Origin: JAXGYX01 sp964487355
Lineage (GTDB): Bacteria > Bacillota > Clostridia > Saccharofermentanales > Fastidiosipilaceae
Direction: 5' to 3'
Assembly (NCBI GenBank): GCA_964487355.1
Contig: CAZAPS010000062.1
Span: forward strand, 1 to 5,730
Length of the DNA stretch: 5,730 bases
The translations under genes were made by a program, and so were the position numbers. This document shows, one piece after another, positions 5,730-5,730 of the stretch (positions are counted from its first letter, which is position 1; each line of letters begins with the position of its first letter). The notes beneath the pieces were generated by a model. The model saw only the letters and a program-made list of their open reading frames with translations. It was not told where the DNA came from and ran no database searches.

Positions 5730-5730
5730 G

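Larger units (their letters stand above)
5588..5730. other. Divergent promoter region between pfp and an unseen rightward gene
   Basis: This AT-rich non-coding stretch carries a promoter candidate for each direction: a weaker one for pfp (-10 at 5638-5633) and a very strong one pointing right (5701-5729). I saw no convincing operator palindrome between them. The rightward gene lies outside the window. Confidence 0.65.

Overview
The window looks like part of the chromosome of a fermentative, anaerobic, Firmicutes-type (Clostridia-like) bacterium. The reasons are strong AGGAGG-type ribosome binding sites, non-ATG starts (TTG and GTG) behind them, a classical sigma-A promoter at the right edge, the pairing of a pyrophosphate-type phosphofructokinase with an iron-dependent alcohol dehydrogenase, and an exported protein built from domains that I know mainly from clostridial genomes. 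The genus cannot be told from this sequence. No tRNA, rRNA, CRISPR array, insertion sequence or phage gene was seen.

Layout. Positions 1-224 are non-coding and hold a good intrinsic terminator hairpin (115-159). A gene at 225-1745 (+) encodes a 506-residue protein with one N-terminal membrane anchor and a large extracytoplasmic part (DUF3221-like, DUF4825-like, an unnamed alpha/beta segment and a C-terminal Ig-like domain). After a 161-base gap with a possible promoter, 1907-3055 (+) encodes a divergent phosphofructokinase of the PPi-PFK type. It ends 2 bases from the stop of a gene on the opposite strand, an iron-containing alcohol dehydrogenase (4206-3058, -). Upstream of that gene on the same strand lies a standard PPi-dependent phosphofructokinase (5587-4343, -). 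The 136-base gap between the two minus-strand genes contains a long hairpin. Beyond the kinase start is a 143-base divergent promoter region, ending in a textbook-consensus promoter that points out of the window.

How the genes fit together. The pfp-adh pair reads as a fermentation unit. PFP makes fructose-1,6-bisphosphate from fructose-6-phosphate with PPi and so saves ATP. The dehydrogenase re-oxidises NAD(P)H by reducing an aldehyde to an alcohol. The second kinase is a paralogue of the first. It keeps the Lys of the PKTxDND motif but has Gly where PPi enzymes carry Asp, a combination known from some ATP-dependent members of the family. The locus may therefore encode two phosphofructokinases with different phosphoryl donors. 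That is the most interesting point in the window; it is inference from motif residues. The membrane-anchored protein has no visible link to the metabolic genes.
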